Positions 50,726-60,863 of a stretch of 64,000 bases of DNA are shown in pieces. The stretch is from Chloroherpetonaceae bacterium (GTDB lineage: Bacteria > Bacteroidota > Chlorobiia > Chlorobiales > Thermochlorobacteraceae). The stretch lies in the NCBI GenBank assembly GCA_025055975.1, contig JANWWM010000025.1, forward strand, positions 1 to 64,000, in the 5' to 3' direction. The notes under the pieces are model-generated. The model saw only the letters and a list, made by a program, of their open reading frames with translations, had not been told where the DNA came from and did not search any database. Position numbers and translations under genes: made by a program. Position 1 is the stretch's first letter. Each line of letters opens with the position of its first letter.

Positions 50726-52627
50726 ATGCATCTCGTTTATCTCGTCGTTTTCTTGCCCCTTGCGGGCTTTCTCGTCGCGTCGCTTTTGAGCCTGACGAAG
50801 TTCATCGGCGAAGGCGAATCGGGAAAAGAAAAACTCGTCGGATTTTTCTCGACATTGATGATTGCGATTCCGTTTGGAATCGTGGCGACGCTGTTCGCCT
50901 CGTTTGGCGGCGAAGCCCAAATCGTCGCGCTCTACGAGTGGATTGGCGCAGGCTCGTTGAGCGCGAAGATTGCCTATCGCATCGATTCGCTCTCGCTCGT
51001 GATGGCGATGATCGTAACGGGCGTTGGCAGTTTGATTCACCTCTACTCGATTGGCTATATGCACGGCGACGAGGGCTTTGCGCGGTTCTTCGCCTATCTC
51101 AATCTCTTCATCTTCGCTATGCTGAACTTGATTCTCGCCGACAATATGCTCCTGATGTTTTTGGGTTGGGAAGGCGTGGGATTGTGCTCGTATTTGCTGA
51201 TTGGATTTTGGTTCGATCGAAAGTTCGAGGGCGTAGGAATCGAGACGACGACCGACGCGGCGAACAAGGCGTTCATTATGAACCGCATCGGCGACTTTGC
51301 GATGCTGGCGGCGATGTTCCTCATCTTTCAAAAAGTTTCCTCGCTCGATTACGAAGCGATGTTTTCGCAGAAGGCGGCGTTTGACTCGACGCATCTGTTT
51401 TGGATTGCGACGCTCGTTTTCATCGGTTGTTCGGGCAAATCGGCGCAGATTCCGCTTTACACGTGGCTTCCCGACGCGATGGCGGGTCCGACGCCCGTTT
51501 CGGCGCTCATTCACGCGGCGACGATGGTTACGAGCGGCGTATATCTAATTGCGCGCCTTTCGCCCCTGCTGACCATGTCGCCCGAAGCGATGAGCCTAAT
51601 TGCCGTGATTGGCGCGGCGACGGCGTTCATTGCGGCGACGATTGGCGTCGCGCAAAACGACATCAAAAAAGTTCTCGCCTACTCGACGGTCTCGCAACTG
51701 GGCTATATGTTTTTGGCGCTCGGCGTGGGGGCGTTTGGCTCGGCGATTTTTCACGTCGCCACGCATGCCTTTTTCAAAGCCTGTCTCTTCTTGGGCGCAG
51801 GGTCGGTGATTCACGCCTTGCATGAAGAGCAAGACATTCGCAAAATGGGCGGGCTTGCCAAAGCAATGCCGCAAACGAACCTCACGTTCCTTGTCGCCAC
51901 GCTCGCGCTCGCGGGCTTTCCCTTGACGGCGGGCTTTTTCAGCAAAGACGACATTCTCGCCAAAACGTTCGAGAGCCAAAACTACGCGCTGTGGGCGATT
52001 GGGCTTCTGACGGCGTTCATCACGGCGTTCTACGCGATGCGTCTTTACGCGCTCGCGTTCTTGGGCGAAGCGCGATGGGACTCCAACGAGAAACCGCATG
52101 AATCGCCCGCGTTGATGACGATTCCGCTGTGGATTTTGGGCGCGCTCTCGCTTTTTGGCGGCGCGATGGGCTTGCCCGCCGTGATTCAAGAACGAAATTG
52201 GATTCAGTCGTTTCTTGCCACGAGCGTCGTCGGCGCGGAGACGCATCCCTTGTCGCACTCGACGGAGTGGATGTTGCTCGGCGTTTCGAGCCTCGTGGCG
52301 ATTTTGGGCTTGGGCGTTTCGCTCGGCATTTACGGCAAGAAAAAAGCCGAAGGAGAGCCGCAGGGCGTTTTCGCGTTGCTTCATCGCAAATACTACGTTG
52401 ATGAAATCTACGACGCGCTCGTCTCGAAGCCGTTTCAATGGCTTTGCGCCAAAGTCCTCGCGCCGTTCGACGCGCGGGCGCTCGATGGGCTTGTGAACGG
52501 AATCGGCGGATCGATTTTGGGGCTTGGCGCGGCGATGCGGCGTTGGCAAACGGGCGTTGCGCAAAACTACGCCCTCGTCATCACGATTGGGTTAATTTTG
52601 CTCGTCGGTTATATTGCGCTCAGTTGA
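50726..52627 (+). CDS. nuoL: NADH-quinone oxidoreductase subunit L
   Basis: A 633-residue antiporter-like subunit with about 16 helices. Core stretches are YRIDSLSLVMAMIVTGVGSLIHLYSIGYM, FLGWEGVGLCSYLLIGFWF, KSAQIPLYTWLPDAMAGPTPVSALIHAATMVTSGVYLIAR and KVLAYSTVSQLGYM. The C-terminus has the lateral helix features near HRKYYVDEIYDALV. It pumps protons within complex I. nuoM and nuoN do not follow; the next gene is a histidine kinase. Confidence 0.96.
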   Translation: MHLVYLVVFLPLAGFLVASLLSLTKFIGEGESGKEKLVGFFSTLMIAIPFGIVATLFASFGGEAQIVALYEWIGAGSLSAKIAYRIDSLSLVMAMIVTGVGSLIHLYSIGYMHGDEGFARFFAYLNLFIFAMLNLILADNMLLMFLGWEGVGLCSYLLIGFWFDRKFEGVGIETTTDAANKAFIMNRIGDFAMLAAMFLIFQKVSSLDYEAMFSQKAAFDSTHLFWIATLVFIGCSGKSAQIPLYTWLPDAMAGPTPVSALIHAATMVTSGVYLIARLSPLLTMSPEAMSLIAVIGAATAFIAATIGVAQNDIKKVLAYSTVSQLGYMFLALGVGAFGSAIFHVATHAFFKACLFLGAGSVIHALHEEQDIRKMGGLAKAMPQTNLTFLVATLALAGFPLTAGFFSKDDILAKTFESQNYALWAIGLLTAFITAFYAMRLYALAFLGEARWDSNEKPHESPALMTIPLWILGALSLFGGAMGLPAVIQERNWIQSFLATSVVGAETHPLSHSTEWMLLGVSSLVAILGLGVSLGIYGKKKAEGEPQGVFALLHRKYYVDEIYDALVSKPFQWLCAKVLAPFDARALDGLVNGIGGSILGLGAAMRRWQTGVAQNYALVITIGLILLVGYIALS

Positions 52628-52715
52628 AATTCGAGTGACGTTCGTTGCTTTTTTTGCCCTAACCGCGAACCCTCTGAGTCAATATGCGATAAGAAACGCC
52701 AAGACGATTAGAGCG

Positions 52716-55700
52716 ATGCAAAACTCTTCCGCGACAGCGACGAGCGCGGACGCTTCCAACGCCAATCGCGCCCGCTTCGACGATGCGTCCGACGACTTGC
52801 TGCACCAGCTTCTCCTGTTGACTTTCCGACTTCAAGAGACCGAAACGCTTTCAGGCAAGGCGCGCTTGGCGTGCGACGAGCTGTCGCGCTTGCTGCGCCG
52901 CCGCGCCGCGTTTCTCGTGGCGTTGGACGAGCAAAGCAATCTGCTCGCCGCGTCGATGTCGTCTCAAAAAGAAAAGGATCACTTGGCGTTCGAAGCGCAT
53001 CTTCTCGATCCGCCGCTCCAAAAGGAGCGTTTCTACGCGCATCTCAAAGCTCTGGCGGCGCGGTCGCCTCACGGAATCGCGTTTGTCGCCAACCCTCGTC
53101 TCTACGAAGAACTCAAAGGATTGGGAATCGAGGCGCATCCGCCGATAGACGTTGGAGCGGGCATTCGCAGCGAGCCGCTTCCGGCGAGAACCATCGCGCA
53201 TTGCCTCTTTGAAACCCCAACGCTGAACGACGAATTTGGCGCGTATCTCGTGGCGAAATCGCGTCACGACAAAGTCAATCTCGCGCTTTATTTGGGCGGC
53301 GGCTCGGAAAAAATTTGCCAAGGCGAGCGAGACCTCGATCGACTCTTGCGCGCGCTGGAAGCGCTCGTCGCGCATCTTGCGGAGGTTTTCGAGAACGACG
53401 AAATCAAGCGCCAAGCCCTCCAAGACAACGCCGCGTTGCGCGCAATGTATCAACTTTCCGCGGGTCTCGTGGCGAGCAGCGGCGAAATCAAACGCGAAAA
53501 AGACGCTTGCTCCAAGCTGCGCCGCCTGTGCGAAAACGTCGTCAAACATCGCCTCGCCAACGCCGCCATCGCGCTCACGCTCGACGAGGAGCGACGCTTT
53601 CTCGAAATCGCGGGCGCGGGAAAATCGCCCGTCGAAGTCGAGCTTGAACAAGCCCTCTCGCCGCTCGCCGCGGTTGGCAAACTGCCCGAAAAGTTTTGGG
53701 AAACCCTCTCGCAACATGCGGAGAAAATCTCCGATACCTATGTGGCGCTCGATGCGGTCGTTAGCGACGAGGATTCCCCGCTCGCGTTTCCTCCGCTATC
53801 AAACGCCTTCGCGTTGTTAGGGCATCGCCAAAGCGAGTTGAGCATCACGCTCTTCGCGCCTTTTTTCAATCAAGACGGACAAGCATTTGGATTCTTGGCT
53901 TATTGCAACGACTCAATTCCCTTGATGATAGAGGAGACGATTCGCGCCGTCGAGAGCGTGACGAAAATCGTCGAAAACGAACTTCAACTGACGACCCTCA
54001 AAGCCTCGTCGATCTTGGAATTTCGGCGGAGACGAGAACTCGCCGAGCAAGCGGCGGCGGCGAAACTGCAAGAAGCCCTCAATTTTTCCAAACAACTTTC
54101 AGGCGGCGCGACGCGCAAGGAAAAAATCGAGGCGACGCTCAAAGCGATTTGCCAAAAGACGGGCGTTTCGAGCGCGACGGCGTTTCTCTTCGACGAAAAC
54201 GGCGACTACGCGATCGCCTTCGGCGGCAACGAAAACTTCTTCAACGCCATTCCGAAGCGCGAAATGGAGCGGCTCGACGAGGTGGTCGCGTTGCCCAATC
54301 GCTTCGCGCTCGAAGCGATGCTGTCGTGCCGAGGCTTTGAACTGAACGGCAACTTCTGCTTCACGAAACGTCAGGTCGAGCGCGCGATGGAAGAGATCGT
54401 CACGGGCGGAAGCGTGCCGAGCGACTTTCAATCGCCCGAACTTTTGAGAGAAAACCTGACCCGATTTGCGACGAGCGGCGACGCCTTTTTGCTCACGCCG
54501 ATTCGCTATCGCGGCGAAACGTTCGGCTACTTCTCGCACGATTCCATCAAGCTTGCGAGCGACGGCGCGAACGCGCTCGTTCAGTTCGGCGAACCCTTGT
54601 CGCTCGCGGCGTTCTTCGCCCGCGAACTCGCCGCCGAACTCGCCATCGATAAGCTCAAAGAAACGAGCGACCTGAACCTTCAACAAATTCGACTCACGAA
54701 GGATTTGACCGACGCTCTGGCGGAAAGCGCCAAGCAATTTCAATCCACCGCGAGCCTCGAAGACAGGGCGAACTTCGTCGCCGAATGTTTGACGGAACGA
54801 TTCGGCTTTCAATTCGCAAGCGTCGCCTTTTACGAAGACGGCAAACGCCTTTCGCTCGCGGCGCACCGAACGCATTCGCAACTTGCCAACGACGCGATCG
54901 AAAAGCGTCTCGCCGCGCGATTTCGCAAGGGCTTGTTCGTTCCGCAACGCGCGCTCGAGGCGGCGTTTCAAGAGGAGTTCAAGGTCGGTTCGTTCTACGC
55001 CTATCGCGCCTGCGACGTCCGAAAAGCGCTGCGCGCAAAAACTTCGGGCGAAACGCTCAAAGAAAACTTTGGCGCGGTCGCGCTCAAAGGCTACGCGGCG
55101 GGCGACGAGCGCGTCGGCATAATGATTCCGATTTGCGACGACGCTCAACGGCGAATCGGGCACGTCGCGTTGGGACAACCGATGCTCTTGAACTTGGGCG
55201 TCGCCGTCATGTCGCTCTCGGAACGAATGAAGCTCGTTTCCGTGCTCGTCGAGCAACTCTCGCTCGCCGCTCGCAATCGCCTTGCGACGATCGAAAAAGA
55301 CGCGGTCAACGAAAGCCTGCTGCGCTCCGAAGCGCGATATCGCAACCTCGTCGAGAACGTGCAGTATGGCTTCATTATGTTCAAAGCGGACAAAAGAATC
55401 GACTTTGTCAACGCCGCTTTGAAAGCGATGCTCGGCTACCCGATGGACGCGATGAAAGACAAGCGGCTGGAAGAGTTCGCCGCGCCCGCCTCGCTCAATG
55501 CGATTCGGCAGATGGAGGAAGAAGTCTACGCGGGCAAAACGCAATCGGAAGCCGAAATCTGCCTCGTCTCCAGCAAAGGCGAGCACATTCCGTTTCGCGC
55601 CTCATGCACGCCCCAACTCGTCGTGGGCAAAAAAGGCGAACTGGAAATCGAGGGCGCGTTCTCGGCGCTCATCGACTTGCGCCCGCAATACGAAATCGAA

Positions 55701-56426
55701 AAGAAAAGGCGACAACTCGAAACCATCAAGAACAACTTTTACGCGATGGTCGTGCACGATATGAAAGTCCCCCTCGCCGCCATCTATGGATACAGCGAAA
55801 TGATGAAGGACGTCGTCCCCGCGCAAATGAACCCCAATCATTTTCAGGACATTATGACGCAGATTCATCGCTCCGCCATCAACATCACGAACCTCATTCA
55901 AGAAATTTTGGAGTTCTCGAAGTATGAATCGCGCGCCGTCACGCTGGAACTGCACCTGAACGATTTGATGATTTGCTCGGAACTCGTCTTGGAGCAAAAT
56001 CAATTTGGCTTGGACGAAAAAAACATCAAGGTCGTCAGAAACTACGAGCCGCTTGAAAAGTTCCGCTTCGATTTCACGCGAATCGCGCGCGTGATGGGCA
56101 ATCTGATGAGCAACGCCATCAAGTTTTCTCGCCGCGATTCGCAAATCGTCGTCTCCATCAAGAAGATTTCGCGCGACGGATTCCCATTCGCGCTCTATTC
56201 CGTCCGAGACTTCGGCGAGGGCATTCCCGAAACGGAGCTTGAAAGCATCTTTGACGCTTACCGCCAAGCGCAGTCCAAACACGGCAGTCGGGGCACGGGG
56301 TTGGGGCTTTCGATCGCCAAGCAAATCGTCGAACTGCACGGCGGCGTGATTTGGGCGGAAAGCGTTCTCGGAGAGGGAGCGACGCTGACCTTCCTGCTGC
56401 CAATGAACCAAGCGCAAGGGCAATGA
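52716..56426 (+). CDS. Large multi-GAF/PAS sensor histidine kinase
   Basis: A 1236-residue soluble protein with no clear membrane helix. At least three GAF-like modules can be traced, around residues 255-430, 465-650 and 690-860, each in the form of a coiled helix followed by SATAFLF- or FQFASVAFY-type strands. A PAS domain is near 868-985 (RYRNLVENVQYGFIMFKADKRI). The dimerisation domain has the phospho-accepting His1014 (VVHDMKVPLAAIYGYSEMM). The ATPase domain has MGNLMSNAIKFSRR, VRDFGEGIPE and GTGLGLSIAKQIVELHGG. No response regulator is adjacent. The signals are unknown. Confidence 0.9.
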   Translation: MQNSSATATSADASNANRARFDDASDDLLHQLLLLTFRLQETETLSGKARLACDELSRLLRRRAAFLVALDEQSNLLAASMSSQKEKDHLAFEAHLLDPPLQKERFYAHLKALAARSPHGIAFVANPRLYEELKGLGIEAHPPIDVGAGIRSEPLPARTIAHCLFETPTLNDEFGAYLVAKSRHDKVNLALYLGGGSEKICQGERDLDRLLRALEALVAHLAEVFENDEIKRQALQDNAALRAMYQLSAGLVASSGEIKREKDACSKLRRLCENVVKHRLANAAIALTLDEERRFLEIAGAGKSPVEVELEQALSPLAAVGKLPEKFWETLSQHAEKISDTYVALDAVVSDEDSPLAFPPLSNAFALLGHRQSELSITLFAPFFNQDGQAFGFLAYCNDSIPLMIEETIRAVESVTKIVENELQLTTLKASSILEFRRRRELAEQAAAAKLQEALNFSKQLSGGATRKEKIEATLKAICQKTGVSSATAFLFDENGDYAIAFGGNENFFNAIPKREMERLDEVVALPNRFALEAMLSCRGFELNGNFCFTKRQVERAMEEIVTGGSVPSDFQSPELLRENLTRFATSGDAFLLTPIRYRGETFGYFSHDSIKLASDGANALVQFGEPLSLAAFFARELAAELAIDKLKETSDLNLQQIRLTKDLTDALAESAKQFQSTASLEDRANFVAECLTERFGFQFASVAFYEDGKRLSLAAHRTHSQLANDAIEKRLAARFRKGLFVPQRALEAAFQEEFKVGSFYAYRACDVRKALRAKTSGETLKENFGAVALKGYAAGDERVGIMIPICDDAQRRIGHVALGQPMLLNLGVAVMSLSERMKLVSVLVEQLSLAARNRLATIEKDAVNESLLRSEARYRNLVENVQYGFIMFKADKRIDFVNAALKAMLGYPMDAMKDKRLEEFAAPASLNAIRQMEEEVYAGKTQSEAEICLVSSKGEHIPFRASCTPQLVVGKKGELEIEGAFSALIDLRPQYEIEKKRRQLETIKNNFYAMVVHDMKVPLAAIYGYSEMMKDVVPAQMNPNHFQDIMTQIHRSAINITNLIQEILEFSKYESRAVTLELHLNDLMICSELVLEQNQFGLDEKNIKVVRNYEPLEKFRFDFTRIARVMGNLMSNAIKFSRRDSQIVVSIKKISRDGFPFALYSVRDFGEGIPETELESIFDAYRQAQSKHGSRGTGLGLSIAKQIVELHGGVIWAESVLGEGATLTFLLPMNQAQGQ

Positions 56427-56483
56427 CGCCATTCTGTCCGCTCGCCGCGCCTTTTTTCCGCCATTTCTTTCTGCGCAAGAGAA

Positions 56484-57065
56484 ATGTTGGACGTCAATTT
56501 TTTCGAAAAAAGCGTTTCGTTCTCAGGAAAAATTCTCCCAAGCCAATTCAACGCTTGGACGAGCTGGACGAAAAACCATCACTTCATCGTCTACAAGGGC
56601 GGCAGAGCCGCGCGCAACGCGCTCATCGAAAGCGACGCGAGCGACCTTGACATTCTCGTCGCGCTCGAATCGCTCGGCGCGAGGTCGGGCGACAACCTCT
56701 CGATAGACGCTTGGGAAAAACGAGCCGACCAATCCTCCCCCGAACCCGACAAGCGCGTCGAAGGCTCAATCATTGACGTGCTCGTGTCGTGGAACGACCA
56801 AGAGCCGCTCCGAGCCAACGAGATCTTCGACGACAAGTTCGGCAAAGGATTTCTCTTCAAGTTTGGCGGGCATCGCGCCCTAATGTCGAAGTGGAAATCG
56901 GGGTGCGTCGCATGCTTGCAAAGCTGTCCGGGCGGCAGAGTGAGCAACGCGAACTATACGCTACGCGACTACGAAAGCGGAACGGCGAAATTCGACGCGA
57001 GAAAAGATCGGCTGCCCAAAGACGCAACGCCCGTCGTCGTTACGCTTAAAGTTCTCGACGAATAA
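56484..57065 (+). CDS. YdjY-like protein with Cys-x2-Cys-x3-Cys motif
   Basis: A 193-residue protein without a signal peptide. The middle region resembles the YdjY domain: VYKGGRAARNALIESDASDLDI (compare the early YdjY strands), GSIIDVLVSWNDQEPLRANEI, FKFGGHR and SGCVACLQSCPGGRVSNANYTL. The three Cys residues in CVACLQSC could bind an iron-sulfur cluster or metal. The function of the YdjY family is not established. It stands alone between the kinase and the convergent hisB gene. Confidence 0.55.
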   Translation: MLDVNFFEKSVSFSGKILPSQFNAWTSWTKNHHFIVYKGGRAARNALIESDASDLDILVALESLGARSGDNLSIDAWEKRADQSSPEPDKRVEGSIIDVLVSWNDQEPLRANEIFDDKFGKGFLFKFGGHRALMSKWKSGCVACLQSCPGGRVSNANYTLRDYESGTAKFDARKDRLPKDATPVVVTLKVLDE

Positions 57066-57081
57066 ACCGCCAAAGAGCGCG

Positions 57082-57672
57082 TCACATCACGCCCTTCGTC
57101 GAGGCGATGGAATCGGAAACGATTTTGACGGCGTCGCGCATGGCGAGCGCAAACGCCTTGAACAAGCCCTCGATTTTGTGATGCGTGTTCTTGCCGTAGA
57201 GAATCTCCAAATGCACGTTGGCTTTTAGGTTTTCGGCGAGCGAGAGAAAGAAATGCTCGACCATTTCCGTCGCCATGTCGCTGATTTTGGCGCGAGAGAA
57301 CCGCGCGTTGAAGACGAGATAACTGCGCCCGCTCAAATCCACGACGGCGCGCGCGAGCGTCTCGTCCATCGGCGCGTAAGCAAAGCCGTAGCGAGCGATG
57401 CCTTTCTTGTCGCCGAGCGCCTCGCGCATCGCATGCCCAAGCGCGATGGCGACGTCTTCAACGACGTGATGATCGTCCACGCGCAAATCGCCTCTGCACG
57501 AAAGGCGCACATCGATGCGAGAGTGCTTGGAGAAAAGCTCGAGCATGTGGTTGAGAAAGCCAATGCCCGTTTCAATCTCATAGACGCCTTCGCCATCGAG
57601 GCAAAGCTCGACATGAACGTCCGTTTCTTTGGTTTGGCGCGAGAAGGTTGCGACGCGCGAAGAGGATTTCAT
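57082..57672 (-). CDS. hisB: Imidazoleglycerol-phosphate dehydratase
   Basis: A 196-residue monofunctional dehydratase of histidine synthesis. Signatures are [60 protein letters not shown] and [11 protein letters not shown]. Two His-rich manganese-binding repeats are evident (HHVVED and HHKIEG). The fused HisB phosphatase of enterobacteria is absent. No other his genes are in the window. Its start overlaps the DUF2905 stop by 4 bp. Confidence 0.96.
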   Translation of the reverse strand: MKSSSRVATFSRQTKETDVHVELCLDGEGVYEIETGIGFLNHMLELFSKHSRIDVRLSCRGDLRVDDHHVVEDVAIALGHAMREALGDKKGIARYGFAYAPMDETLARAVVDLSGRSYLVFNARFSRAKISDMATEMVEHFFLSLAENLKANVHLEILYGKNTHHKIEGLFKAFALAMRDAVKIVSDSIASTKGVM

Positions 57673-57902
57673 TCCGAAAACTTGCGAAAAAGGTAGAAAA
57701 GAAGACTCAAAACGACCGAAAGCAAAATCGACGTGCCGAGCGGAAAGTAGAACTTGAAGTTTTCGCGCTCAACTTTGAAATCCAGCGGCAGATTTCCAAA
57801 CCAACCAAACCACTCGGACTTGCTGACGAGAACGATGATAACGCCAATCGCCGCCGTGAGCAATCCGACGAAAATCAACGTTTTTCCGAGCGACTCCGAC
57901 AT
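57669..57902 (-). CDS. DUF2905 small membrane protein
   Basis: A 77-residue protein starting [20 protein letters not shown]. It has two transmembrane helices flanking a short [19 protein letters not shown] loop, which is the DUF2905 signature. The alternative TTG start three codons upstream is less likely. No function is known for the family. It is translationally coupled to hisB. Confidence 0.85.
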   Translation of the reverse strand: MSESLGKTLIFVGLLTAAIGVIIVLVSKSEWFGWFGNLPLDFKVERENFKFYFPLGTSILLSVVLSLLFYLFRKFSE

Positions 57903-58058
57903 GTTCGTCAAGGAAAAGAAATCGATTTGAAATTTCGCGCGTCGGGTTCAAATTCGCAACGCCGTCGCCGAAAAATCGGAGCGCGGCGTTGAGCGCAAGG
58001 GCGAGCGTTTCGCTATATTCCGCTTCCAACGTTTCGCGCCTTTCAAAATTCTTTGGAT

Positions 58059-60512
58059 ATGCAACGAGAGAAAATCGTTCCCATCAACGTCGAGGACGAG
58101 ATGCGAGATTCGTTCATCGACTACTCGATGTCGGTCATCGTGAGCCGCGCCTTGCCCGACGCGCGCGACGGGTTGAAGCCCGTGCATCGGCGCGTGTTGT
58201 TTGGAATGGCGGAACTGGGTTTGCAAGCGGGTCGCCCCTACAAGAAGTCGGCTCGCGTCGTGGGCGAAGTGCTGGGCAAGTATCACCCGCACGGCGATGG
58301 CGCGGTTTATGACACCATCGTCCGAATGGTGCAAGACTTTTCGCTCCGATACCCTTTGATTGACGGGCAGGGCAACTTCGGCTCGGTTGATGGGGACGCG
58401 CCCGCCGCCATGCGCTACACCGAAGTCCGAATGGCGCGCATCGCGGGCGAAATGCTCCGCGACATCGACAAAAACACCGTCGATTTTCAACCCAACTTCG
58501 ACGACAGCCTCGAAGAGCCAACCGTTCTGCCCTCCGCGATTCCGAATTTGCTCGTCAACGGCTCGACGGGCATCGCCGTCGGAATGGCGACGAACATTCC
58601 GCCGCACAACCTTTCGGAAGTCATCGACGGCATCATCGCCTACATCGACAACCCCGACATCACGGTCGCCGAACTGATGAAACACGTCAAAGCGCCCGAC
58701 TTCCCGACGGGAGGCATCATTTATGGCTACGACGGCGTGAAGGAAGCCTACGAAACGGGACGCGGCAGAATCCTGATTCGCGCCAAAGTCAAAATCGAAA
58801 CCAACGAGAAAACCGACCGCGAATCCATCGTCATCACCGAACTCCCCTATCAAGTCAACAAGGCGAAGTTGCAAGAAAAAATCGCCGAGCTTGTCAATGA
58901 AAAGAAAATCGAGGGGATTTCGGACGTGCGCGACGAGAGCGATCGCGACGGCATGCGACTCGTCATTATGCTCAAACGCGACGCGGTGACGCAGGTCGTC
59001 TTGAACAACCTGTTCAAGCATACGCAGATGCAAGAGACCTTTGGCGTGATTATGCTCGCGCTCGTCGATGGTCAGCCGCGCGTCTTGAATCTCAAAGAGA
59101 TGATTCGCCACTATGTCAGGCATCGGCACGACGTCGTCATGCGCCGAACGAAGTTCGACCTTGCCGAAGCCGAGAAGCGCGCGCACATTTTGGAAGGCTT
59201 GAAAATCGCCCTCGATAATCTCGATGCCATCATCAAACTCATTCGCAACGCCAAAGACGGCGACGAAGCCCGCGACGGCTTGATGACGAAGTTCAAACTC
59301 TCCGAAATCCAAGCCAAAGCCATTCTCGATATGCGCCTGCAACGCCTCACGGGCTTGGAACGACAAAAGATCGAGGACGAATACCGCGAGGTCATCAAAC
59401 TCATCGAGCAACTCAACGCCATTTTGGCGAGCGAAAAACTGCAATACAAAATCATCAAAGACGAACTCAAACAAATCAAGAAGGAATATGGCGACGAGCG
59501 TCGCACCGAAATCGTGATGAAAGCCGAGGATTTCAAGGTCGAGGATATGATCAAAGACGAAGACGTCGTCATCACCATCACGCACAACGGCTTCATCAAG
59601 CGCACGTCGGTCGATGCGTATCGCCGACAAGGGCGCGGCGGCAAGGGCGTAACGGGCGCGGCGACGAAAGACGACGATTTCGTCGAGCACATGTTCATCG
59701 CCTCGACGCATCAATACATTCTGTTCTTCACGAGCAAGGGCAAATGCTACTGGCTGAAAGTCTATGAAATTCCCGAAGGCGCCAGAGCCACGCGCGGTCG
59801 CGCGCTGACGAACCTCATCGAGTTCGAGCAAGGCGAGCGCGTCTGCGCCTACATCAGCGTGCGCGAGTTCAGCGAAAATCAATTCGTCTTGATGGCGACC
59901 AAAAACGGCGTCATCAAGAAAACGCCGCTCTCGGAATACTCCAATCCGCGCAAGACGGGCATCATCGCCATCAACATCGAAAAAGGCGACGAACTCATCG
60001 GCGCGACCCTCACCGACGGCGAACATCAAGTCATCTTGGCGAAAAGTTCGGGCTACGCCGTGCGCTTCCACGAAAGCGAAGTGCGCCCAATGGGACGAAA
60101 CGCGACGGGCGTAAAAGGCGCGGAACTCGACAAAGACGAAGCCGTCGTCTCGCTCGTAACCACGCGCCATAGCGACGTTACCCTGCTCACCGTTACCGAC
60201 TTGGGCTACGGCAAGCGCAGCGAGCTGGAAGAGTATCGAATGACGAAACGCGGCGCAAACGGCGTGATTACGCTCAAATCCAACGAAAAGGTCGGCAACC
60301 TCGTCGCAATGCTGGAAGTCAAAGATAGCGACGACCTCATCATCATCACGGCGAAGGGCATCATTAACCGTCAGCACGTCAAGGACATTCGCGTGATGGG
60401 CAGAGCGACGTCGGGCGTGCGCCTGATTCGCTTGGAAGAGGGAGACGCGGTCAGCGCCGTCGCTCGCGTGCCAATGGAGGAGGACGAAGAAGCCGAAACG
60501 AAGGGCGAATGA
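58059..60512 (+). CDS. gyrA: DNA gyrase subunit A
   Basis: An 817-residue subunit. The breakage-reunion domain has [42 protein letters not shown] and the catalytic Tyr120 ([10 protein letters not shown]). The C-terminal pinwheel contains a GyrA-box-like GRGGKGVTG, supporting gyrase rather than topoisomerase IV. The start ATG ([17 protein letters not shown]) is preferred to a TTG two codons upstream. It introduces negative supercoils with GyrB, which is not in this window. A strong bidirectional terminator follows. Confidence 0.96.
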   Translation: MQREKIVPINVEDEMRDSFIDYSMSVIVSRALPDARDGLKPVHRRVLFGMAELGLQAGRPYKKSARVVGEVLGKYHPHGDGAVYDTIVRMVQDFSLRYPLIDGQGNFGSVDGDAPAAMRYTEVRMARIAGEMLRDIDKNTVDFQPNFDDSLEEPTVLPSAIPNLLVNGSTGIAVGMATNIPPHNLSEVIDGIIAYIDNPDITVAELMKHVKAPDFPTGGIIYGYDGVKEAYETGRGRILIRAKVKIETNEKTDRESIVITELPYQVNKAKLQEKIAELVNEKKIEGISDVRDESDRDGMRLVIMLKRDAVTQVVLNNLFKHTQMQETFGVIMLALVDGQPRVLNLKEMIRHYVRHRHDVVMRRTKFDLAEAEKRAHILEGLKIALDNLDAIIKLIRNAKDGDEARDGLMTKFKLSEIQAKAILDMRLQRLTGLERQKIEDEYREVIKLIEQLNAILASEKLQYKIIKDELKQIKKEYGDERRTEIVMKAEDFKVEDMIKDEDVVITITHNGFIKRTSVDAYRRQGRGGKGVTGAATKDDDFVEHMFIASTHQYILFFTSKGKCYWLKVYEIPEGARATRGRALTNLIEFEQGERVCAYISVREFSENQFVLMATKNGVIKKTPLSEYSNPRKTGIIAINIEKGDELIGATLTDGEHQVILAKSSGYAVRFHESEVRPMGRNATGVKGAELDKDEAVVSLVTTRHSDVTLLTVTDLGYGKRSELEEYRMTKRGANGVITLKSNEKVGNLVAMLEVKDSDDLIIITAKGIINRQHVKDIRVMGRATSGVRLIRLEEGDAVSAVARVPMEEDEEAETKGE

Positions 60513-60541
60513 CGTCAAACGCTCAACGACGCTCGAAAACG

Positions 60542-60571
60542 AAAAAGGCTACTGGCGAAAGTAGCCTTTTT
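60542..60571. terminator. Bidirectional intrinsic terminator after gyrA
   Basis: An 11-bp stem (60542-60552 with 60561-60571) with an 8-nt loop is flanked by A5 and T5 runs. It separates gyrA from the convergent Hc1-like gene. Confidence 0.9.
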
Positions 60572-60589
60572 GCGTTAAACTTGAATCGG

Positions 60590-60796
60590 TTACTCGTTCC
60601 CCGTTTCGGATTTCGCCGCCTTGTCGGCTTGCTTCATCGCTTGCACCTCCATTCGAATCTCTTGCGCCTTTCGCTTCAAATCCGCCATGTGCTTGCGGAC
60701 GCGCGTGCCTGCGGACTTGTTGCCCTTTTCGTAAAACTTGCGAAAGTCCTCTTCGAAAGAAGCGACCATCGCTTTGAGTTCCTCATATGCTTTCAT
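60590..60796 (-). CDS. Histone H1-like (Hc1-type) DNA-associated protein
   Basis: A 68-residue, highly helical and basic-acidic protein. The pattern ELKAMVASFEEDFRKFYEKGNKSAGTRVRKHMADLKRKAQ matches the short Hc1-like family of Chlorobiota/Bacteroidota. It lacks the Lys-rich tail of larger histone H1-like proteins. The ATG start is used rather than a TTG three codons upstream. By analogy it may bind DNA or RNA. The neighbours are gyrA and the transaldolase gene. Confidence 0.75.
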   Translation of the reverse strand: MKAYEELKAMVASFEEDFRKFYEKGNKSAGTRVRKHMADLKRKAQEIRMEVQAMKQADKAAKSETGNE

Positions 60797-60825
60797 GGTT
60801 CCCAAATGTTATGGTTTGAAAAACG

Positions 60826-60858
60826 GAAGGGCGAATCGCCTTCGCCCTTCTTTGAAAA
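60826..60858 (-). terminator. Intrinsic terminator downstream of the transaldolase gene
   Basis: A 10-bp perfect stem (60826-60835 with 60841-60850) with a 5-nt loop lies 14 bp beyond the stop of the minus-strand gene ending at 60864. On that strand it is followed by CGTTTTTC. Confidence 0.8.
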
Positions 60859-60863
60859 GAAAA

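Noticed and set aside
54099-55586. A 495-codon minus-strand open frame opposite the large kinase
   Set aside because: It has no motif and mirrors the GAF region codons; the kinase frame is continuous for 3.7 kb.
57935-57965. A GGTTCAAATTC sequence that resembles a tRNA T-loop
   Set aside because: No acceptor, D or anticodon stem could be built around it.
57948-60518. An 856-codon open frame on the minus strand across nearly all of gyrA
   Set aside because: It is an antisense shadow of a highly conserved gene. Its translation is rich in Asp, Phe, Val and Arg with no domain, as expected from codon bias in a GC-rich gene.
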